From Hymenobacter glacieicola (lineage in GTDB: Bacteria; Bacteroidota; Bacteroidia; Cytophagales; Hymenobacteraceae): a DNA stretch of 64,000 nt. Positions 50,568 to 59,464 of this stretch are shown piece after piece. The notes beneath the pieces are model-generated. The model saw nothing but the letters and a program-made list of their open reading frames with translations, did not search any database and had not been told where the DNA came from. Both the position numbers and the translations under genes were made by a program. Location: NCBI RefSeq assembly GCF_014640315.1, contig NZ_BMGS01000008.1, forward strand, positions 124,001 through 188,000. Direction: 5' to 3'. The stretch's first letter is position 1; every line of letters starts with the position of its first letter.

Positions 50568-52376
50568 TTAGTCTACTTTCTTGGCCGAACGCAGACGCTC
50601 GTTTTCGTCGAGCAGAATCTTGCGCATGCGCACCGATTTCGGGGTTACTTCCAGGTATTCATCCTTCTGGATGTATTCCATGGCTTCCTCCAGCGAGAAC
50701 TGACGCTTGGGCACAATCTTCACGTTTTCATCCGAGCCGGAAGCGCGCATGTTCGTGAGCTTCTTGCCTTTCTGGATGTTGATGGTCAGGTCGTTGGGGC
50801 GGGTATGTTCGCCGATAACCTGGCCAGCGTACACTTCCTCGCCCGGATCAACGAAGAACTCGCCACGGTCCTGCATCTTGTCGATGGTGTACGCGGTGCC
50901 GGCACCAGTATCCATCGAAATCAGCGAACCAGAAATACGGCCCGGAATTACGCCTTTGTAGGGCTCGTAAGCCGAGAAGCGGTGGTTCATGATGGCCTCA
51001 CCAGCGGTAGCCGTCAGTACGTTGTTGCGCAGGCCAATCAGGCCGCGGGCCGGGATGTTGAACTCCAGGTGCTGCAGGTCGCCCTTGGGCTCCATGATGG
51101 TCAGCTCGCCCTTGCGCATGGTCACCAGCTCGATAACCTTGCCGGCAGTTTCCTCCGGTACGTCCACTACTAAGTGCTCGATAGGCTCCAGACGGTTGCC
51201 GTTCTCATCCTCGCGGAACAGCACCTGGGGCTGGCCTACCTGCAGCTCGAAGCCTTCGCGACGCATGGTCTCGATGAGGACCGACAAGTGCAGAATGCCG
51301 CGGCCGTACACCAGGAAGGTGTCTTCACGGTCGGTTTCCTTTACGCGCAGAGCCAGGTTTTTCTCGGTTTCCTTGAACAGACGGTCCCGCAGGTGGCGCG
51401 AGGTCACGAACTTGCCTTCCTTACCGAAGAAAGGCGAGTTGTTGATGGTGAACAGCATGTTCATCGTCGGCTCGTCGATGCTGATGGTCGCCAGCGCTTC
51501 GGGGTTTTCGGCGTCGGCGAGGGTGTCGCCGATGTCGAAGCCTTCGATGCCGGTTACGGCGCAGATTTCGCCCGAGCTAACCTCCGAAACCTTGTTTTTG
51601 CCCAGGCCTTCGAACACCTGCAGCTCCTTGATCTTCACTTTCTTGATGGTGCCGTCGCGCTTGATCAGGCTCATGTTCGCGCCTTCCTTCAGCGTACCGC
51701 GGTGCACGCGGCCGATGGCGATACGGCCCACGAACGAGGAGTAGTCAAGCGAGGTAACCTGCATCTGCGGGGTGCCCTCCAGCTGGGGCGCCGCCGGAAT
51801 AGAGGCTACCACGGCGTCGAGCAGCGGGATGATGCTGTCGGTTTTCACTTTCCAGTCGGTGCTCATCCAGCCCTGCTTCGAGGAGCCGTACAGGGTCACG
51901 AAGTCCAGCTGGTCTTCCGAAGCACCGAGGTTGAACATGAGGTCGAACACCTGCTCGTGCACCTCATCGGGGCGGCAGTTTTCCTTATCGACCTTGTTTA
52001 CTACCACGATGGGCTTCAGGCCCAGGTCAATGGCTTTGCCCAGTACGAAGCGGGTTTGGGGCATGGCCCCTTCGAAGGCGTCAACGAGCAGCAATACGCC
52101 GTCGGCCATCTTCAGTACCCGCTCCACCTCGCCACCGAAGTCGGCGTGACCAGGCGTGTCGATGATGTTGATTTTTACGTCCTTGTAACGTACGGATACG
52201 TTCTTGGAAACGATAGTAATGCCCCGCTCACGCTCCAGATCATTGTTGTCGAGGATCAGGTCGTCGAACTGCTGGTGCTCGTCGAAAAGCTTCGAGGCGT
52301 GAATGATCTTGTCCACGAGCGTAGTTTTGCCGTGGTCAACGTGCGCGATGATGGCGATATTCCGAATGTTCTGCAT
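50568..52376 (-). CDS. typA: ribosome-associated GTPase TypA/BipA
   Basis: A 602-residue translational GTPase that binds ribosomes and influences assembly and stress adaptation. ATG at 52376 (MQNIRNIAIIAHVDHGKTT). GTP-binding motifs: G1 AHVDHGKTT, G2 RERGITI, G3 DTPGHADFGGEVERV, G4 NKVDKE. Domain II follows (TSLDYSSFVGRIAIGRVHRGTL), then the EF-G-like domains III and V (GRGILHLSVLIETMRREGFEL; EPKGDLQHLEFNIPARGLIGLRNN) and the TypA-specific C-terminal domain (NMRASGSDENVKIVPKRQFSLEEAMEYI). Length and motifs are full. It is a single gene with its own promoter and terminator. Confidence 0.97.
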   Translation of the reverse strand: MQNIRNIAIIAHVDHGKTTLVDKIIHASKLFDEHQQFDDLILDNNDLERERGITIVSKNVSVRYKDVKINIIDTPGHADFGGEVERVLKMADGVLLLVDAFEGAMPQTRFVLGKAIDLGLKPIVVVNKVDKENCRPDEVHEQVFDLMFNLGASEDQLDFVTLYGSSKQGWMSTDWKVKTDSIIPLLDAVVASIPAAPQLEGTPQMQVTSLDYSSFVGRIAIGRVHRGTLKEGANMSLIKRDGTIKKVKIKELQVFEGLGKNKVSEVSSGEICAVTGIEGFDIGDTLADAENPEALATISIDEPTMNMLFTINNSPFFGKEGKFVTSRHLRDRLFKETEKNLALRVKETDREDTFLVYGRGILHLSVLIETMRREGFELQVGQPQVLFREDENGNRLEPIEHLVVDVPEETAGKVIELVTMRKGELTIMEPKGDLQHLEFNIPARGLIGLRNNVLTATAGEAIMNHRFSAYEPYKGVIPGRISGSLISMDTGAGTAYTIDKMQDRGEFFVDPGEEVYAGQVIGEHTRPNDLTINIQKGKKLTNMRASGSDENVKIVPKRQFSLEEAMEYIQKDEYLEVTPKSVRMRKILLDENERLRSAKKVD

Positions 52377-52395
52377 ACAAAGGTTTTTCCGGGCG

Positions 52396-52403
52396 CAAAG
52401 GTA
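52396..52403 (-). promoter_or_regulatory. -7 box of typA
   Basis: TACCTTTG on the minus strand, a perfect TAnnTTTG, 19 bases before the start codon. A TTG lies only 14 bases further upstream, a shorter spacing than at other promoters in this window. Confidence 0.55.
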
Positions 52404-52628
52404 CGGAATGTTTAGCGCAAAAAACTGACAGTAATTAATTGTTACTGAGAGGGGAAGAAACAGGTGGTGAGAAGATAGACAACTCCTTGGGCTGCTGAGG
52501 TTCCGCGCCGGCCCACTTCCTGAGCTCAACCAAGCCGTAAGACCGAACTGTAGGGTAGCTGCGTATGTTGTGTGGTCAGCCTGCCCAGGGGGGTAGGTGG
52601 CCTATGTACTCCTCATCCCGTTTCACGA

Positions 52629-53201
52629 ATGCGCTCCTCCTTTCTAATCGTGCTGTTATCCATCCTGACGCTGAACTCGGCCTGTTCCCAGAAAAAAAGC
52701 CGCGACGCGAAAATGGATCTGGCCGACTCGTCCCGGCCCGTTGCTACGGCTTCTGTCGCTGGAAAGTCCTACCCCAAGCCCCGGCTCGTAACCGGCAAAC
52801 CCGACGAGTTTCCGATTCGGAAAACGGATGCGCAGTGGAAAGCCCAGCTCACGCCAGCCCAATACTTTATTCTGCGCCAGCAGGGCACGGAACGGCCGTT
52901 TGTAAACAAGTATGCCAACAACCACGAGAAAGGCAACTACTACTGCGCCGCCGACCACAACCTGCTGTTCTCATCCGAAACCAAGTTTGAGTCGGGCACG
53001 GGCTGGCCGAGCTTCTGGGCCCCGGCCACCGAAAACAGCCTGAAAGTAACCGCCGATAATAGCTTGGGCATGAGCCGCGACGAGCTGGTATGCGCCAAGT
53101 GTGGCGGGCACCTGGGTCACGTTTTCGATGACGGGCCCAAGCCTACCGGCCTGCGCTACTGCATGGACTCCGACGGTATGGTGTTCGAAAAGACGAAGTA
53201 G
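52629..53201 (+). CDS. msrB: methionine-R-sulfoxide reductase, lipoprotein form
   Basis: A 190-residue MsrB, which repairs methionine-R-sulfoxide in proteins. ATG at 52629 opens a lipoprotein signal ([15 protein letters not shown], lipobox NSAC), so this copy is exported and works in the periplasm. The MsrB domain starts near residue 65 ([28 protein letters not shown]) and has the landmarks [38 protein letters not shown], with catalytic Cys in RYCMDSD. The first CxxC of the structural zinc site is CAADHN here and the second CAKC remains, so zinc binding is uncertain. It stands alone, with a strong terminator about 95 bases downstream. Confidence 0.94.
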   Translation: MRSSFLIVLLSILTLNSACSQKKSRDAKMDLADSSRPVATASVAGKSYPKPRLVTGKPDEFPIRKTDAQWKAQLTPAQYFILRQQGTERPFVNKYANNHEKGNYYCAADHNLLFSSETKFESGTGWPSFWAPATENSLKVTADNSLGMSRDELVCAKCGGHLGHVFDDGPKPTGLRYCMDSDGMVFEKTK

Positions 53202-53296
53202 AGAAGCTGGGTTGTGGGTAGTAGTGGTCGATTGTTGCATTTTAACAACCGGAAGCTGACTACCGACAACTAGACTGCTGCCTCTAGTATTTTTGC

Positions 53297-53333
53297 AAAC
53301 GGCCCGCTGGCAATCCAAGCCAGCGGGCCGTTT
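53297..53333 (+). terminator. intrinsic terminator of msrB
   Basis: Perfect 14-bp inverted repeat AAACGGCCCGCTGG / CCAGCGGGCCGTTT with a nine-base loop and following CGTTTGTT. Confidence 0.9.
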
Positions 53334-53387
53334 CGTTTGTTCGTGCTTCGGAGTGCAAGCTCCACCGTACTTCTTACCACTTGCTTT

Positions 53388-54182
53388 ATGATAACCCAAG
53401 TTCATCCTGACCCAATTGCTGATCTGCAGCAGACCCTGGCTCCGGCTCGCGAGCAGTTGGTTGCGCATGGCGTTTACCAGTCACTGCATTCCCTACCCGA
53501 CTTGCGCGTGTTCATGCAGCACCACGTGTTTGCCGTGTGGGATTTTATGTCGTTGCTAAAGGCCCTGCAGCGGGAGCTTACCTGCGTGCAGGTGCCGTGG
53601 GTGCCGCGTGGCAACCCTGCTACCCGTCGCCTTATCAACGACATTGTACTGGAAGAAGAAACCGACGTGGACCCGGAGGGCAACCCTGCCAGCCACTTTG
53701 AGCTGTACCTGCGCTCCATGCGCGAGTGTGGCGCCGATACGGCCCCGATTGAGCGGCTGCTGGCAGCCCTGGCCCAGGGCGCTACCGTGGCCGCGGCCCT
53801 GGAGCAGGCCCAGGCGCCGGCTTCCGTCCGGAAGTTTGTGCTGGAAACGTTTCGCATCATTGATTCCGGCCAGCCCCACGCCGTAGCTGCGGCCTTTACC
53901 TTTGGCCGCGAGGACGTCATTCCGGATATGTTCCGCCATTTGGTGCATGATTTACGCCAGCGCTTCCCCGGCCAGCTCGATACCTTCACGTACTACCTCG
54001 ACCGCCACATTCAACTGGACGAGGAAGTGCACACCCCGCTGGCCCAGCAAATGGTTCGGGAGCTGTGTGGCGATGATGCCCACCGCTGGGCGGACAGTGC
54101 AGCGGTAGCCGCGCGCTGCATGCAGGCCCGAGTGGCCCTCTGGGACGGTATTCAGGCTGAGCTGTCCGCAGTCCGGCAGTAA
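53388..54182 (+). CDS. DUF3050 family protein (haem oxygenase-like fold)
   Basis: A 264-residue protein of the DUF3050 family. ATG at 53388 (MITQVHPDPIADLQQTLAPAREQLVAHGVYQSL). Conserved blocks: LRVFMQHHVFAVWDFMSLLKALQ with paired His, EETDVDPEGNPASHFELYLRSM, and FGREDVIPDMFRHLVHDL with TYYLDRHIQLDEEVHTPLAQQMV. The repeated His/Glu pattern (HHVFAVWDF, EE.D, H...Y, H..DE.H) suits a di-iron or haem oxygenase-like helical fold, so an oxidative role is plausible, though the family has no established reaction. It lies just after the msrB terminator and before a small lipoprotein gene. Confidence 0.85.
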   Translation: MITQVHPDPIADLQQTLAPAREQLVAHGVYQSLHSLPDLRVFMQHHVFAVWDFMSLLKALQRELTCVQVPWVPRGNPATRRLINDIVLEEETDVDPEGNPASHFELYLRSMRECGADTAPIERLLAALAQGATVAAALEQAQAPASVRKFVLETFRIIDSGQPHAVAAAFTFGREDVIPDMFRHLVHDLRQRFPGQLDTFTYYLDRHIQLDEEVHTPLAQQMVRELCGDDAHRWADSAAVAARCMQARVALWDGIQAELSAVRQ

Positions 54183-54212
54183 TAGGTCAACTTCCCGGCC
54201 GTTAGTTCGTTA

Positions 54213-54249
54213 GCAAAGAAGCCAGCCTAGGTTAGGCTAGCTTCTTTGC
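54213..54249. terminator. intrinsic terminator or hairpin upstream of lipoprotein gene
   Basis: Inverted repeat GCAAAGAAGCcAGCCTA / TAGGCTaGCTTCTTTGC (one mismatch, 3-base loop). It follows the DUF3050 gene and ends nine bases before the ATG of the lipoprotein gene, so it could also affect that gene's translation. Confidence 0.75.
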
Positions 54250-54257
54250 TTTTCCTT

Positions 54258-54611
54258 ATGAACCTGCCTGCTTCGACCCGCTATGTGCTGCTACCCCTGC
54301 TGACCTTGTTGATGGCTTGCACTGCCTCCCAGGAAACCACCGGCGAGGAAAGTGCCGTGCAGCGGCCGCCTACCCGGATTGTAACCGACGCTGACCGCCA
54401 GGCCGCTTACAACAGCAACGCCGGTTACGGGGGCTCCGTACCCGATGCTACCCCTGGCCGCGTAGCCATCCGGGAGCAAGCCAGCGGCATTAATTCGCGC
54501 AAGCGCCCCGAAAGCCTTAATACCAACGATAACAACACAACCCCGCCGGAAACCCGGCTGCGCCGCCTCAACGGTGCCCCGGCCGACACCCTGCGCCTGC
54601 CCCGGCAGTGA
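54258..54611 (+). CDS. small hypothetical lipoprotein
   Basis: A 117-residue exported protein. ATG at 54258 gives MNLPASTRYVLLPLLTLLMACTASQE with a lipobox (LLMAC). The mature part is polar and disordered: VQRPPTRIVTDADRQ, AAYNSNAGYGGSVPD, NTNDNNTTPPETRLRR and TLRLPRQ. No domain is recognised. It is probably a small envelope lipoprotein, and low complexity prevents further assignment. A strong hairpin lies directly before the start and a perfect 15-bp bidirectional terminator follows. Confidence 0.65.
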   Translation: MNLPASTRYVLLPLLTLLMACTASQETTGEESAVQRPPTRIVTDADRQAAYNSNAGYGGSVPDATPGRVAIREQASGINSRKRPESLNTNDNNTTPPETRLRRLNGAPADTLRLPRQ

Positions 54612-54642
54612 GCCGGCAATAGGTTTAGTAAAACCGCCAAAC

Positions 54643-54685
54643 AGACAATGCCCTGCAACTCAACTGAAGCTGCAGGGCATTGTCT
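54643..54685. terminator. bidirectional intrinsic terminator
   Basis: Perfect 15-bp inverted repeat AGACAATGCCCTGCA / TGCAGGGCATTGTCT with a 13-base loop, between the convergent lipoprotein gene and the basic coiled-coil gene. Confidence 0.85.
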
Positions 54686-54718
54686 ATTTGGCAGGGAAGC
54701 TCTATCAGCGGCTCAGTT

Positions 54719-55324
54719 CTAGAGGCTGGTTCCGTTGGAATTCACGTCGGAGCCGGGGGCGGAAGTAGCGTTGGGTGCGTCCTTCTTCACGGCTGGGCGC
54801 GGACGGTTAGAAGCTGGTCGTGCGGCCGCTACTTTGGTAGTAGGGCGCGCGGCCGCTACACTGGGCCGCGGACGCGGCGCAGCCGTGCGGGCTCCGGGCG
54901 TTGCTGGGGTGGCAGGGGCAGCTGGCGAGAGGGTTTCCGAGAAAGTAGAAACGCTGTCGGAAGCGGCGAGTGTGCCACCCTCATGATGACGTACGATGGT
55001 ATGCAAGGCTTGCTCAAACAGCTGCTCCATGTCGACATCCAGCCGCCGAGTAGCATCCTGAACTACCTCTTTGAGCTTGGCTTTCGTTTCCTTGCGGATA
55101 CGCTTTACTACCTCATCAATGCGGCTGTCAAGCTGTTTTTGGAGTTGCTTAGCAGCAATTTTGAGGGCTTTTTTCTGAGTTGCCTTCTTGCTGGGGCGCG
55201 CATCAGTAATAACCGAAGTGGCCGTCGACTTGGCGGCTTTGGCCTCTTTGCGCTGGGCTTTCTCAGTGGGCACTTTTTCCTTTTTAGCCTTTTTGGCGGG
55301 CTGTTCCTGATCGGAGTTTTTCAT
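54719..55324 (-). CDS. Lys/Ala-rich basic protein, possible nucleoid or cytoskeletal role
   Basis: A 201-residue protein, MKNSDQEQPAKKAKKEKVPTEK then a helical stretch IAAKQLQKQLDSRIDEVVKRIRKETKAKLKEVVQDATRRL, followed by a Pro/Ala/Arg-rich tail. The basic N-terminus (KKAKKEK, RKEAKAAK) and the AAARPTTKVAAARPASNRPRPAVKK tail resemble histone H1-like DNA-binding proteins of bacteria. The middle segment (residues about 50-115) is a charged amphipathic helix that may form a coiled coil. No family is certain. It is single and convergent with the small lipoprotein gene. Confidence 0.6.
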   Translation of the reverse strand: MKNSDQEQPAKKAKKEKVPTEKAQRKEAKAAKSTATSVITDARPSKKATQKKALKIAAKQLQKQLDSRIDEVVKRIRKETKAKLKEVVQDATRRLDVDMEQLFEQALHTIVRHHEGGTLAASDSVSTFSETLSPAAPATPATPGARTAAPRPRPSVAAARPTTKVAAARPASNRPRPAVKKDAPNATSAPGSDVNSNGTSL

Positions 55325-55624
55325 GGCTGCAAAAATAGGGAGAGTACTAGCTCAAATACGGTGAAACGCCACAGTAGGTAGCTTAAATATAGAAGGATTT
55401 ATAGCCTAACTTGTTTACTGAAAAGAAGACTCCGCTGTTATTTCGGTGGTTGCGCCCAGATTTTAAGGCTTCATAACCGGCTTGCCTGTGTCGAGCTCTT
55501 ATAGTTCTATGCCCAAGGAATGACGCTGCCACAGCATCTTTCCTCATTTTACTTGTTCCTTTGCACTCCTCTTGCCCGGTAGGCTGTACCGGGCCCTTCC
55601 TGAAAAACAGTTTTTTTGCTCGAT
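55325..55624. other. divergent promoter region upstream of metG
   Basis: About 300 gene-free bases, AT-richer than the surroundings in 55325-55560. TTCCTTTG at 55556-55563 resembles the -7 box (TAnnTTTG with one mismatch) upstream of metG. No hairpin or RNA gene was recognised. Confidence 0.4.
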
Positions 55625-57670
55625 ATGCCCTCTGCTCCCCAACGCTACACCGTTACGGCCGCGCTACCCTACGCCAACGGCCCGGTACACATCGGCCACT
55701 TGGCTGGCGTGTACATTCCGGCCGATATCTACGCCCGCTACCTGCGCGCCCAACAGCGCGACGTCAAGTTTATTTGCGGTTCCGATGAGCACGGCGTGCC
55801 CATTACCATTCGGGCTCAGAAGGAAGGCGTGACGCCCCAGCAGGTGGTGGATAAGTACCACGCCATCATCCGCGACTCGTTTCAGGACTTTGGTATTTCC
55901 TTCGATATCTACTCCCGCACCTCTTCCCAAACCCACGCCGAGGTAGCCAGCGGCTTTTTCAAGAAGCTCTACGAGGAAGGTAAATTCATTGAACAGACCT
56001 CGCAGCAATACTATGATGAGAAGGCCGACCAGTTTCTGGCCGACCGCTACATCGTAGGCACCTGCCCGAACTGCGGCAACGACAACGCCTACGGCGACCA
56101 GTGCGAGAAGTGCGGCACCTCGCTCAGTCCTACGGAGCTGATTAACCCCCGCTCCATGCTTTCGGGCAACCAGCCCGTGTTGCGCGAAACCAAGCACTGG
56201 TACCTGCCCCTGGACCAGTACGAGCCTTGGCTGCGCGAGTGGATTGTGGAAGGCCACAAGCAGGACTGGAAAACCAACGTGTACGGTCAGTGTAAATCCT
56301 GGATTGACCAGGGCCTGCAGCCCCGCGCCGTTACCCGCGACCTGGACTGGGGCGTGCCCGTACCGGTGGAAGGCGCCGAGGGCAAAGTGCTCTACGTGTG
56401 GTTTGACGCGCCCATTGGCTACATCTCGGCCACCAAAGACCTGCTACCCGACACCTGGGAAACCTACTGGAAAGACCAAGGCACGCAGCTGGTGCACTTC
56501 ATCGGTAAGGACAACATTGTATTCCACTGCATCATCTTCCCGGCGATGCTCAAGGCGCACGGCGACTACATCCTGCCGACCAACGTGCCCGCCAACGAAT
56601 TCCTGAACCTGGAGGGCGACAAAATCAGCACGAGCCGCAACTGGGCCGTGTGGCTGCACGAGTACCTGCAGGATTTCCCCGGCCAGGCCGACGTGCTGCG
56701 CTACGTGCTCTGCGCCAACGCCCCCGAAAACAAGGACAACGACTTCACCTGGAAAGACTTCCAGGCTCGCAACAACAACGAGCTGGTAGCCAACCTGGGC
56801 AACTTCGTGAACCGGGCCGTGGTGCTCACTCATAAGTTTTTCGAGGGCAAAGTGCCCGCCGCCGTGGGCTTTACCACCGAAGACGAGGACGTGTTGCGCC
56901 AGCTCCAGGAATTCCCGCAGCGCATCGGGGAGCTAATCGACAACTACCGCTTCCGCGACGCGCTGAACGAGCTGATGAACCTCACGCGCCTGGGCAACAA
57001 GTACCTGGCCGACATGGAACCCTGGAAGCTCATCAAGTCGGACGAGGCGCGCACGGGCACGGTGCTGCACGTGGCCCTGCAGCTGGCCGCCAGCTTGGTA
57101 ACGCTGCTGGAGCCCTTCCTGCCCACGGCCGCCGGACGCCTCGGTACCATGCTCAACCTCGAGAAGGGCACCTGGCAGCAAGCTGGCCGCCCCGATAACT
57201 TAGCGGCCGGGCATCAACTGGCCGAAGCCACTTTGCTGTTCACCAAAATTGAAGACGCCACCGTGGAAGCCCAGGTGCAAAAGCTGCTCGACACCAAGAA
57301 AGCCAACGAGCTGGCCGCAGCCGTATCAGCCCCCGCTAAGGACGACGTGAGCTTTGAGCAGTTCCAGACCATGGACCTGCGCATTGGTACCATTGTGGCC
57401 GCCGAGAAAGTTGCTAAAACCAAGAAGCTGCTCAAGCTCAGCGTGGACCTCGGATTCGAGGAGCCGCGCACCATTGTGTCGGGCATTGCCGAGCACTTCC
57501 TGCCCGAAGCGCTGGTAGGCCAGCAGGTACAGGTGCTGCTCAACCTGGCGCCTCGCGAAATCAAGGGCATCCAAAGCCAGGGCATGCTCTTGATGGCCGA
57601 AAACGCCGATGGCTCCCTGAGCCTGATGCAGCCCAGCAGCCACGTACGCCCCGGTTCGGGAGTAGCGTAA
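55625..57670 (+). CDS. metG: methionyl-tRNA synthetase
   Basis: A 681-residue class I aminoacyl-tRNA synthetase charging initiator and elongator tRNA-Met. ATG at 55625 ([30 protein letters not shown]); an alternative TTG three codons upstream is unnecessary. HIGH motif in PVHIGHLAG; zinc knuckle [23 protein letters not shown] counterpart GDKISTSRN; anticodon-binding helical domain about 390-545 ([17 protein letters not shown]). The C-terminal tRNA-binding OB fold (about 575-680: [31 protein letters not shown]) supports dimerisation and tRNA capture. All motifs are intact. It is monocistronic, ending ten bases before a large palindrome. Confidence 0.97.
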   Translation: MPSAPQRYTVTAALPYANGPVHIGHLAGVYIPADIYARYLRAQQRDVKFICGSDEHGVPITIRAQKEGVTPQQVVDKYHAIIRDSFQDFGISFDIYSRTSSQTHAEVASGFFKKLYEEGKFIEQTSQQYYDEKADQFLADRYIVGTCPNCGNDNAYGDQCEKCGTSLSPTELINPRSMLSGNQPVLRETKHWYLPLDQYEPWLREWIVEGHKQDWKTNVYGQCKSWIDQGLQPRAVTRDLDWGVPVPVEGAEGKVLYVWFDAPIGYISATKDLLPDTWETYWKDQGTQLVHFIGKDNIVFHCIIFPAMLKAHGDYILPTNVPANEFLNLEGDKISTSRNWAVWLHEYLQDFPGQADVLRYVLCANAPENKDNDFTWKDFQARNNNELVANLGNFVNRAVVLTHKFFEGKVPAAVGFTTEDEDVLRQLQEFPQRIGELIDNYRFRDALNELMNLTRLGNKYLADMEPWKLIKSDEARTGTVLHVALQLAASLVTLLEPFLPTAAGRLGTMLNLEKGTWQQAGRPDNLAAGHQLAEATLLFTKIEDATVEAQVQKLLDTKKANELAAAVSAPAKDDVSFEQFQTMDLRIGTIVAAEKVAKTKKLLKLSVDLGFEEPRTIVSGIAEHFLPEALVGQQVQVLLNLAPREIKGIQSQGMLLMAENADGSLSLMQPSSHVRPGSGVA

Positions 57671-57680
57671 GCTAGCAATA

Positions 57681-57745
57681 GCCCAAGGTAAAACCGCCGG
57701 TCATCCTGAGCCTAGCTCAGGATGACCGGCGGTTTTACCTTGGGC
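57681..57745. repeat. perfect 31-bp palindrome with 3-base loop (bidirectional terminator)
   Basis: Arms 57681-57711 and 57715-57745 match without any mismatch (GCCCAAGGTAAAACCGCCGG ... CCGGCGGTTTTACCTTGGGC) around CTA. It lies between the convergent metG and pth genes, 10 and 6 bases from their stop codons. The TCATCCTGAGC core is of a kind widely scattered in intergenic palindromes. Confidence 0.95.
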
Positions 57746-57751
57746 TAAAAT

Positions 57752-58321
57752 CTACTTTACATTCACCACATTCATGGCGCGCTCCAGGCCTACCGTACCG
57801 AACAGGAGCACGGCTTCGGCGGCTTTTTCCAGCCGACCTTCCAAGTCAATTTGCTCGTCGGCAGAGAACGGGCTGAGCACGTAATCTACCTGCCGGCCTT
57901 TGCTGAAGCTGGAGTCGATGCCGAAGCGCAGGCGGGCGTACTCGTCGGTGCCCAGGGTTTCCTGGATGTGCTTCAGGCCGTTCTGTCCGCCGGCAGAGCC
58001 TTTGCCTTTCAGCCGAAGCTTGCCAAAGGGGAGGGCCAGATCATCCGTCACGACCACCATCTGCTCCTTGGAAAGCTTGAGGGCACTAAGCCAATGGGCG
58101 GCCGCCTTGCCGCTCAGATTCATGTAGGTAGTGGGCTTCACCAGCACGAAGGTGTGGCCCTTGTGCTTGATTTCGGTAGTAAAAGCGTGCCGGCCCAGCG
58201 TCCACGGCGCGGCCTCGTGCTTGCGGGCCAGGTAGTCGCCTACCATAAACCCCACGTTGTGGCGGGTGTCGGCGTATTCAGGCCCGATGTTGCCCAGGCA
58301 CAGCACAAGAAACTTGCTCAC
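57752..58321 (-). CDS. pth: peptidyl-tRNA hydrolase
   Basis: A 189-residue Pth1-type enzyme that releases peptides from prematurely dropped peptidyl-tRNA. The start is GTG at 58321 (VSKFLVLCLGNIGPEYADTRHNVGFMVGDYLA). Catalytic His in DTRHNVG; Asn and Asp in VKPTTYMNLSGKA and VVTDDLALPFGKLRLKGKGSAGGQNGLKHI; the GGxNG motif is complete. Near the C-terminus come ERAMNVVN and ARLRFGIDS. The downstream palindrome likely terminates both pth and metG. The next upstream gene is rplY, and the order pth-rplY is common in bacteria. Confidence 0.96.
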   Translation of the reverse strand: MSKFLVLCLGNIGPEYADTRHNVGFMVGDYLARKHEAAPWTLGRHAFTTEIKHKGHTFVLVKPTTYMNLSGKAAAHWLSALKLSKEQMVVVTDDLALPFGKLRLKGKGSAGGQNGLKHIQETLGTDEYARLRFGIDSSFSKGRQVDYVLSPFSADEQIDLEGRLEKAAEAVLLFGTVGLERAMNVVNVK

Positions 58322-58425
58322 AGTTTGTCGCGGATTAAAGGTCGGATTAACACAGGATGCAGCCGAAAGATAGGCGGCTAAGGTTACTCAAGGCCCTACC
58401 AGTAGGGTAGAGAACTACTCATAAA

Positions 58426-58457
58426 AAAAGCCGCCCTGCAAGCAGGACGGCTTTTTC
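58426..58457 (-). terminator. intrinsic terminator of rplY
   Basis: AAAAAGCCGcCCTGC / GCAGGaCGGCTTTTT hairpin between rplY and pth on the minus strand, about 60 bases beyond the rplY stop codon. Placement suggests that pth is read from its own promoter. Confidence 0.85.
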
Positions 58458-58519
58458 GGTAGGCGGTATTACTCAGCACGAAATCCGTGTAAGCCGAGAA
58501 ATCCCTCTGAATCCGTGAC

Positions 58520-59092
58520 TTATTTGTCAGCCTGCAGGGTGCCTTTCAGCGCACGCGGGATGGTTACGGTAGCAATGGGAGCCAGCGGGTTGGTCAGGAT
58601 AGAGTAGCCCTTGGGCTCTACCTTGTTTACCTTGATGGATTTGCCCAGGCCCAGGTCCGAAATGTCAACCTCCACGTAGTCGGGCAGGTTTTCCGGCGAA
58701 GCTTTCACGCGAATCTTGCGCAGCTTGCTCACTAGCTTACCACCGGCCAGTACGCCCGGCGATACGCCCACGTACTTCACGGGAACGTCCATCTTCACTT
58801 CTTTGCCTTCCTGCAGCTCCAGGAAGTCAACGTGCAGCAGCATTTCGTTCACGGGGTGAAACTGCGAGTCCTGCACGATAGCGCGACGGATGTCGCCTTC
58901 GATATTCAGCTCCACGATGTGCACCTCAGGGGTATACAGCAACTCGCGGAACAGGATGGCCGGGGCCGAAAAATGCACTTGGTCACCAGCGCCGTACAGT
59001 ACGCACGGTACGTAGGACTCCAGGCGCAGGGCCTTGGCATCCTTCTTACCGAGATTCGCTCTTTTAAACCCTACAATCTCGAGGCTTTTCAT
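58520..59092 (-). CDS. rplY: 50S ribosomal protein L25/general stress protein Ctc
   Basis: A 190-residue L25/Ctc protein that binds 5S rRNA in the large ribosomal subunit. The N-terminal L25 domain (MKSLEIVGFKRANLGKKDAKALRLESYVPCVLYG) covers residues 1-95. A C-terminal TL5-type beta domain (VDMDVPVKYVGVSPGVLAGG-like, here VKMDVPVKYVGVSPGVLAGG, and PDYVEVDISDLGLGKSIKVNKV) makes it the longer Ctc form. ATG at 59092. It neighbours pth and prs, the usual ctc/pth/prs cluster of many bacteria. Confidence 0.96.
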   Translation of the reverse strand: MKSLEIVGFKRANLGKKDAKALRLESYVPCVLYGAGDQVHFSAPAILFRELLYTPEVHIVELNIEGDIRRAIVQDSQFHPVNEMLLHVDFLELQEGKEVKMDVPVKYVGVSPGVLAGGKLVSKLRKIRVKASPENLPDYVEVDISDLGLGKSIKVNKVEPKGYSILTNPLAPIATVTIPRALKGTLQADK

Positions 59093-59225
59093 AAACGTGT
59101 TCTTTTGAAGAAAAAACGCTTACCCACAGCAGGTAAACGGGCCGCAAAGATATGATGTTATCATAGATTTTCTACCTGCCTTGCACCAATAAAAGTAAAG
59201 GCGCGGACCAGCAACTGTAATTGAC

Positions 59226-59432
59226 TTACCAATTATACCATATCACCAAGCCAATTATTGACCAATAGAAGGCGCCACAAATCACGGCAAGAATAAGTAG
59301 CCGTCGACCCAGTTCCCGAAGGGAAGTGACTGCGCTCAGCCAACGTAAGGCTAGGAACCCTGCTACTGCTAGAATACCCAGGATGAAGGGGTAAAAGATG
59401 ATAAGAGGCGACACACCATATAGTAATATCAT
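59226..59432 (-). CDS. small membrane protein
   Basis: A 68-residue protein. ATG at 59432 opens MILLYGVSPLIIFYPFILGILAVAGFLALRWL; a basic loop (SLRELGRRL) is followed by LILAVICGAFYWSIIGLVIWYNW. Two to three membrane helices fill nearly the whole protein. Codon use is less GC-biased than neighbouring rplY and prs. The family is not recognised. It lies between prs and rplY, on their strand, and may simply be a small orphan; no function is proposed. Confidence 0.6.
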   Translation of the reverse strand: MILLYGVSPLIIFYPFILGILAVAGFLALRWLSAVTSLRELGRRLLILAVICGAFYWSIIGLVIWYNW

Positions 59433-59464
59433 ATAATCAGGAATAACGAAACAGGCTCTGGCTT

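Noticed and set aside
51174-52415. A 413-codon open frame opposite typA
   Set aside because: Antisense shadow caused by high GC codon bias; typA on the other strand is complete with all GTPase motifs.
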